From Paraescarpia echinospica (lineage: Eukaryota; Annelida; Polychaeta; Sabellida; Siboglinidae), in assembly GCA_020002185.1 (NCBI GenBank), contig CM034534.1, positions 60,853,448-60,917,447 on the forward strand: 64,000 nt of DNA. The letters are read 5' to 3'. This document shows positions 58,201 through 64,000 of this stretch, piece by piece (position 1 is the stretch's first letter; every line of letters begins with the position of its first letter). Under the pieces are notes generated by a model. That model was not told the DNA's origin and did not search any database. It saw only the letters and a list, made by a program, of their open reading frames with translations. The position numbers and the translations under genes are program-made.

Positions 58201-58735
58201 GACAATTACCGAGCTGATCTAAAGAGCAATTAGTATCATAAAACAAAAGAAATGTAAATCTGGGTATTATCTTCATAAAGATGATGGTTTAAATTGTGAC
58301 TGTTAATAACTGAGCTCCGTGGTGTCGTGTAGAATGTGAAAAGTAACGGTCCAAGGAAAACCACATGAAATAGGGAATGCTGATGAAAGACAATCCCCAA
58401 TCTTCACTGTTTGATGCCTATGTGTTAGATATGACTAAAACCAACTTAAAGCTGTGCAGGATACGCCATACCATAAAGACAGGCGATTTTTGAGAATGGC
58501 GTGATCAATTGTATCATTCCAGCAGCAGAGACAGAGCAGTTGATGTTGGTGCTGTAGTAAAGCTGGCTTTCCACATTTGATCGCTTCTGGTGGTATGCTC
58601 TCACTCACTGGTGCCTTGTCGCCAGAGAGGGAGTTGATAGCTTTGCGCAGGTCCTAGTGTGTTGCTAGGAAGTTATTCAGAGCGGTGCGTCTGCCAAAAT
58701 CGATGTCCAATTGGTGCCATTTATGAGATATGAGA
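58201..58735. other. Intron sequence, no gene
   Basis: Possibly non-coding LINE remains. Nothing specific seen. Confidence 0.4.
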
Positions 58736-58739
58736 TGCT

Positions 58740-59480
58740 TCAATGACACTCTGAGCTGAAGCTTTGACCATTGTCGTTCATCCTCCCAGTGCCTCTGGCA
58801 TTCAAATCGTCAAGAAGGATGATGGGCTCAGCATTGGGAATATTAATAATCAGGCTGTCAAGCTCATCGTAGAAATGATCCTTGATGTATTCGGAAGCCC
58901 CCAATGTAAGGGCGTAGATGCTGAAAATGTGGACAAACCCTGCATTCACGGTGAGACGGATAGGCAGTATGCGCTCAGCGCTGCCAGTGGGAGGCTCCAC
59001 AAAAACAAGGAGAGTGTTCTTGACAGCGAAACCAACTCCGATTACGCGAGGTTCCTTGGGATCCTTCCCTTTCCAGAAGAAAGTGAAGTTCTCTTCCCTG
59101 AGAGATCCACTGGAGACAACTCTGGTTTTCTGGACAGCGGCGATGCTGACATTTAATCTGGCGAGCTCTCTATGCATACTGGCTTTTTTCCTGCTGTCGT
59201 TTACCTGTTGTAGATAATTTGATATACCAGGACACATGGTCCGTACGTTCCAGTTTGCGAAGCGAAGTGCTGGTTATTTCTTATTTTGTTTCGTGTTTTG
59301 CCTGGCGCAACGTTCCATCTGCTTGTTTTGAGGCTGTGGTGACTTCTCCAGGGCGTAAGCCTGGGCAAAAGTATATGAGATCCTGGGCTGCACAGACCTT
59401 TCTCGGCCTTACTAATGGAATCCAAAGGAATGACGTTTGGCACTAGCTGAAGGAGTTGCCGGAATTGTGACAGCATGATC
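58740..59480 (-). pseudogene. APE-type endonuclease domain of a LINE
   Basis: Includes ELARLNVSIAAVQKTRVVSS, FTFFWKGKDPKEPRV and an ILLDDLNARG block (catalytic D/N region). Orientation matches the RT fragments at 57090-58200 and 53240-54655, which could come from related copies. Confidence 0.75.
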
Positions 59481-59751
59481 ATCAAGCCGTTTTCGCGTCT
59501 CCACTCCAGATTTGTGTAGGGCTAACTCTCAAGAATGAATGTGGCCGCAAGGCAGCGGAAGTTTGGAATCAGAGTTACCTTCTCTTAGGTGGACAACCAG
59601 CCAATGTTTACGAGCCCCACCTGCCCGCTGAATTTACCTAGTACTATTTGCCCATAGTTGGGAGTTGGAATGGCACAGCATCAGGACGTGTCCACACACT
59701 GATGGGCCATGCACAAATAGATAGATGCGACATATATTAAGCTGTACTTAC

Positions 59752-59878
59752 TTGCAAGGCATACGTTAGAGCCAGTCCTGCCACTCCAGCCGAGAGGGAT
59801 CCTCTCTCAAACACGACAAGTAGAGACACAAGCAATATAAATATTGCTGCTACGGATTCTATCAACACACCGAGCCAT
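59752..59878 (-). CDS. ABCC exon: TMD2 helices 10-11 region
   Basis: Encodes WLGVLIESVAAIFILLVSLL and VFERGSLSAGVAGLALTYAL. The acceptor completes an R codon; donor gtaagt. 127 nt. Confidence 0.93.
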
Positions 59879-60274
59879 CTGCAATATACGTCGATAAATT
59901 TACACCTGAGCAGGTGTAAATACGAGTGGTAATACTTTATTGTGAATAGGGGAAATTTGCTTTGTAGGAGTAATGGTTGCATAAAAAGGAGGACATACAT
60001 TGCATAGGCAAGGCATATTTTTGCACTTAATTCCCGGCAACCGAACACACAGGCACTTTAATCGAACGGGTTGGTCAATGTTGATATTATTGATGAGCAG
60101 TATTAAAGTTGATAACGAAGGATGGATATGCCAAGGATCTAAGCAGGATAAGCACGATTAAAACTATGCATGACGTTAGCAAATTAAAACGAAATACATC
60201 AATAGTAACATTCAAATATATGCAAACGTAAATAATTTCTACACAATTTAAAATAAGTTTCTTTGTCAACTGAC

Positions 60275-60474
60275 CTCACACAGTTGATGGAAAGATACCA
60301 GGCTCTCTGACTGCGGTCAACGAGGTTATCGAAGGCGGCGGTGAACTCGGTCTGTCTACGATAGGCACGGACTGACGACAGTCCCACCAAAGTGTCCTCG
60401 AAGAAGCTATAGATGGGCGAACGACTGACGGAGTCGATTCGTCTCAATTGCCTCAGGTTGGCGGAGAAGACGAG
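60275..60474 (-). CDS. ABCC exon: TMD2 intracellular loop
   Basis: Encodes LRRIDSVSRSPIYSFFEDTL and VGLSSVRAYRRQTEF, the well conserved SRSPI(Y/F)S element of ABCC proteins. Donor gtcagt. Confidence 0.95.
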
Positions 60475-60734
60475 CTGAAGGAAAGACAAGGTGTACTGCT
60501 TGGACCGCTTTGTATAATATAGAGAAGATAGTGTTAGTCTCGCAAGCATCTAAATTTCCAGATATACTTATTTATTGTGTAGACATATTTCATCTCTACG
60601 GAAATGTACCGCTTTTTTGCCAAACGTAGGTTCCGTCTATCCAGCCTAGGACGTATTAAAAGACGGGTATGATCTTGTATGATAAATCAGGTGTTTGAAA
60701 CTCATGCAGGGATCCATCCCAATGCAAATATAAT

Positions 60735-60890
60735 AGTGAGCGGGTGAGCAGGTGAGCGTGTGAGCGGGTGAATGTGTGAGCGGGTGAGGGGTGAGCGGTT
60801 GAGCGGGTGAGTGGGTGAGTGGGTGAGTGGGTGAGTGGGTGAGTGGGTGAGTGGGTGAGTAGGTGAGTGTGTGAGTGTGCATGCGTGCGT
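60735..60890. repeat. (GTGAGYGG)n minisatellite
   Basis: About 150 bp of gtgagcggGtga-type units in an ABCC intron. Confidence 0.9.
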
Positions 60891-61007
60891 GAGTGTATAA
60901 ACAGGTGTTTTCACCCATCCAACGATCTGAGTTTGATTGCTAAAATACCTTTAAGAATTAACCACTGTTTACCATTAAATACAAATCTTCATAATCAATA
61001 GTCATAC

Positions 61008-61318
61008 CTTCGCAAATATGAAGATAATACCAAAAGGAATAAGAACTGCAGCAAACACCGGTAGCGAGTACATGATGATGCCTATCGTCGAGATAAACGG
61101 CACCAGTGTCATGAGAAAGATACTGGTGAAGCCAGGCAAAGTTGAGTCGACGATGTCCATGTCTTTGGCGAAGCGGTTCACAATGCGACCGATAGGCGTC
61201 GTGTCGAAGAACGAGAGCGGAGCGTGCAAGATGGCGTCGAGAAGTGCTGCGAATAGTTTGGAGGATGCCGAGACCGAGCCAAAGGCAAAGGCAAACGACA
61301 GCATCGACACGAAGAACA
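61008..61318 (-). CDS. ABCC exon: TMD2 helix and first coupling loop
   Basis: Encodes SSKLFAALLDAILHAPLSFF, DTTPIGRIVNRFAKDMDIVD and two hydrophobic helices ending GIIFIFAK. 311 nt, phase 1 to 0. Confidence 0.95.
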
Positions 61319-61401
61319 CTGGAATGTAATATGTGACACGGATTGAACGGAAGATTGGGTGTTTTAAATTGACATACAATGGATATTTAGTTACTGCAGG
61401 C

Positions 61402-61683
<282 letters not shown>

Positions 61684-61869
61684 TTCGATAATCGTCATAT
61701 TATTGTCCCGGTATATTCTTTTATATACCGAAAATCCGCACATCTAGTATATTGCTCATACGCAGACTGTTGGACAAACGACATGAGTAGTAATTTTCTG
61801 CAACAGTGTTTTCTACACAAACTACCCCACATCAAGGGTACAGCCTATATTTTGGTTGGTGACACTTAC

Positions 61870-62083
61870 GTTGTAACACCCCAAATCCTCCGTACGTGCC
61901 AAGTCTCATGTATTCACGTTCACGGTCACGTGTTCCGTTCACAACGGGATCATTGGACCAGTTGCTCAACCAGATGTTTGTCGCCATTTGGCTAAGAATG
62001 AAGAATACTAGTCCACACGTCATCAAGGCAAACGATCGCAGTCCTCCGCTCTCTATGTAAACCCAGATCGTCCGCCATCGTAT
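61870..62083 (-). CDS. ABCC exon: first helix of TMD2
   Basis: Encodes IRWRTIWVYIESGGLRSFAL, a membrane helix, then NIWLSNWSNDPVVNGTRD and LGTYGGFGVLQ. NGT is a possible extracellular N-glycosylation site. Donor gtaagt. Confidence 0.94.
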
Positions 62084-62719
62084 CTGTATCACATAATACT
62101 GCCAGTGTTAGTGATGACAGTTGGGATAGTTCCACTGTTGTATTGCAACACCTCTGCTGCTATTGCGATATCATGTTACTATTGCTACACCATTGCGATG
62201 GTATCATAACTATCTCAATAATATCCCGATGTCACCACGAAAGAGCGGACATCAAGGAAAAACTGTCCCAAACCACAACTTAAGGAGATCGCCATCGCGT
62301 GAATTTGAACGCAGTTGCCTAAAATAAAAAAATCCAGTGAATTACGCTGACATGTTCGACGAGTGCTGCTGTCAGATAGTTAAATAAGTAAAATCACACA
62401 ATGTTAATAGGGCAACCAAGCGCTGCTTTCTGTTTGCCAATTATCGTTACTATGGATAGAGACAATGGATTAGTTTAAGGCTTACTATCGACAATAACTC
62501 TAGACAAATGAAGATTACTATACACATTACCTATCGTCACATCGACTTGCCTGTATTGTTTGATCTAATGTTACCCTCGTATGTACTGCGGTTATTGCAG
62601 TGAAGAACGCAGCAAGTAGTCAATGTTTGGTGTTATACAGAGAAGTTAAGTGATGACATCCAACCTGTTAGTCACGGAGCAAGTTGGCAGTTTCCATATG
62701 CTTTCCACAACACAACACA

Positions 62720-62915
62720 CATAGACACACAACGTACATACATACATACGTATATGCGTACATGCGTGCATGCGTGCACGCACGCACGCACATACGCACA
62801 CACGCACGCACACGAGCACACACACACGCGCGCACACGCGCACACGCACGTGCACACGCACGCGCACACACACACACACGCACACACACACGCATACACA
62901 CACATACACACGCTT
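62720..62915. repeat. (CA)n / (CG)-interrupted microsatellite
   Basis: CATG, CACG and CGCG-rich alternating purine-pyrimidine repeat of about 190 bp. Confidence 0.9.
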
Positions 62916-63043
62916 AAACATGGTTCAATCAATTCAATTAAAGCAACATGCGAGATGACAAGTAGACAAGGAAGCCATTGACTTTTCATGAGTGCAAAAG
63001 CAACGTCTTCGTTCACAAACACGGTAAAACAAAGTACACTCAC

Positions 63044-63123
63044 TGCTCCAACAGCAGAGGCTTCCTCCTCGACTAGCGTGTCTTTCTCTCCGAGAGAGTC
63101 GTCTTGTATAGGCATCATTTGAT
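63044..63123 (-). CDS. ABCC exon: linker between NBD1 and TMD2
   Basis: Encodes DDSLGEKDTLVEEEASAVGA, the acidic, variable linker. Acceptor caccag, donor gtgagt. The most upstream exon visible. Confidence 0.85.
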
Positions 63124-64000
63124 CTGGTGAATGCGCTCGTATAACATGCCGAGTTCGTTTCCGTTTACTTTGAAATAACCAACAAAATAGTGTAACCGTA
63201 ACGAATGGAATAAATTATTACACCATTTGCTTACAATAGTTTTGTAGGTAACACCGAACGATTTACTGGATCATCTACAATTCGTTTGCCATATTACAAC
63301 ACTGTATTATGTTCCAGTCAATATGTGGTTCAACTTCGAACAAATTGTAAGTTTTGTTGCATTTTTAGTTTGTATTAAATATTTGTATTACCAGAAACAA
63401 CTCCACAAAAATCCACTTGGTGGAATATGTCTACTTTTCATTAATGCCTGTTACCCCGTCTGGAATTATCCTGAAACATGTTCAATTTTATTATCTTATT
63501 CACTTATGTAACAAAAGTAAGATGGCGGTCATATGAGAACAACGAAAAATGCCCGCCCACAACGTAAAAACAAATTATTCCACTATGTTCGCAAACAGAT
63601 AAGGTATAAACATGACTAACTTGTCACATAATATGTATCCACACATAGGCAATTTGATGCTGCTGTTATTTTTGTTTGAAAAATGTAAAGAAATGAATAA
63701 TGCAAGATTGTCCGCACGAAAAGGTACAAATCAACGTATTCTGATATTTTCGCACAAATGCGACTATTTGTCTGCAGCAACTGTACCGTGTCTTGCCGCT
63801 GTAACCAGATAATGTTTCAGTGTCACTGCTTTGTGTCGTTGTCGACGTAGAAATAGTTTGTTCTGAGTGAGAATCTCCATCTAAAATCAGCAAAGAACAC
63901 AATCCATTAGGTAACACCTGACAGTCGGGAGTATGGACATAACAATTACAGTAGTAAGACCAAAGTTAATTGCGGGACAAAATTCAATGGGGAACATTGC
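63124..64000. other. Intron / flank, no exon recognised
   Basis: No conserved ABCC exon could be made out before the window ends. Confidence 0.4.

Overview
The window is invertebrate (metazoan) nuclear DNA, AT-rich and dense in repeats. The evidence is spliced exons of a large ABC transporter gene, many decayed LINE and Ty3/gypsy fragments, and long (TG)n and (GATA)n microsatellites. A lophotrochozoan or mollusc-like host fits the repeat mix, but the sequence alone does not prove it.

The centrepiece is a structurally complete Polinton/Maverick (adintovirus-like) element at 8667-25690 (17,024 bp). It has long terminal inverted repeats starting 5'-AG and ending CT-3', and a 6-bp target-site duplication GACGGG at 8661-8666 and 25691-25696. 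It is visibly richer in GC and CpG than its flanks and carries the full core gene set. On the + strand, the protein-primed family B DNA polymerase (14299-18303) is badly broken. On the - strand, reading from the right TIR inward, are a NADAR-domain gene, the packaging ATPase, two small conserved genes, a tiny membrane ORF overlapping the integrase start, integrase plus chromodomain, a small membrane protein, the minor capsid protein, a core/pVI-like protein, the major capsid protein and the adenain-like protease. Capsid genes and protease form a tight convergent block against the polymerase, with facing AATAAA signals between them. ATPase, protease and NADAR are intact. Integrase has one in-frame stop before its chromodomain. 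Both capsid genes and the polymerase are disrupted.

The left arm of the element holds the least familiar material. A - strand gene (9760-10678) has a first exon that can splice in phase to either of two alternative terminal exons, and these look paralogous. It is divergent from a + strand gene resembling the C-terminal OB-fold/zinc-ribbon domain of RPA1. Two small ORFs, an 83-bp satellite and about 1 kb of degenerate repeats follow. Several promoters look compact: TATA-like boxes lie on or just after the stop codon of the upstream gene, about 34-44 bp before the next ATG, and two stop codons lie inside AATAAA signals.

Left flank (1-8660): a dead Ty3/gypsy gag-pol, nested LINE fragments and a GC-rich 125-bp tandem array. 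Right flank (25697-44000): LINE fragments, a duplicated dispersed repeat and an unrecognised cysteine-rich coding-like region. From 44021 to 63123 on the - strand lie the last 11 exons of an ABCC (MRP)-type transporter. They cover the linker, second transmembrane domain and second nucleotide-binding domain, and every splice phase is consistent. The introns are filled with LINEs, microsatellites and a 3.5-kb DNA transposon with about 700-bp inverted repeats.
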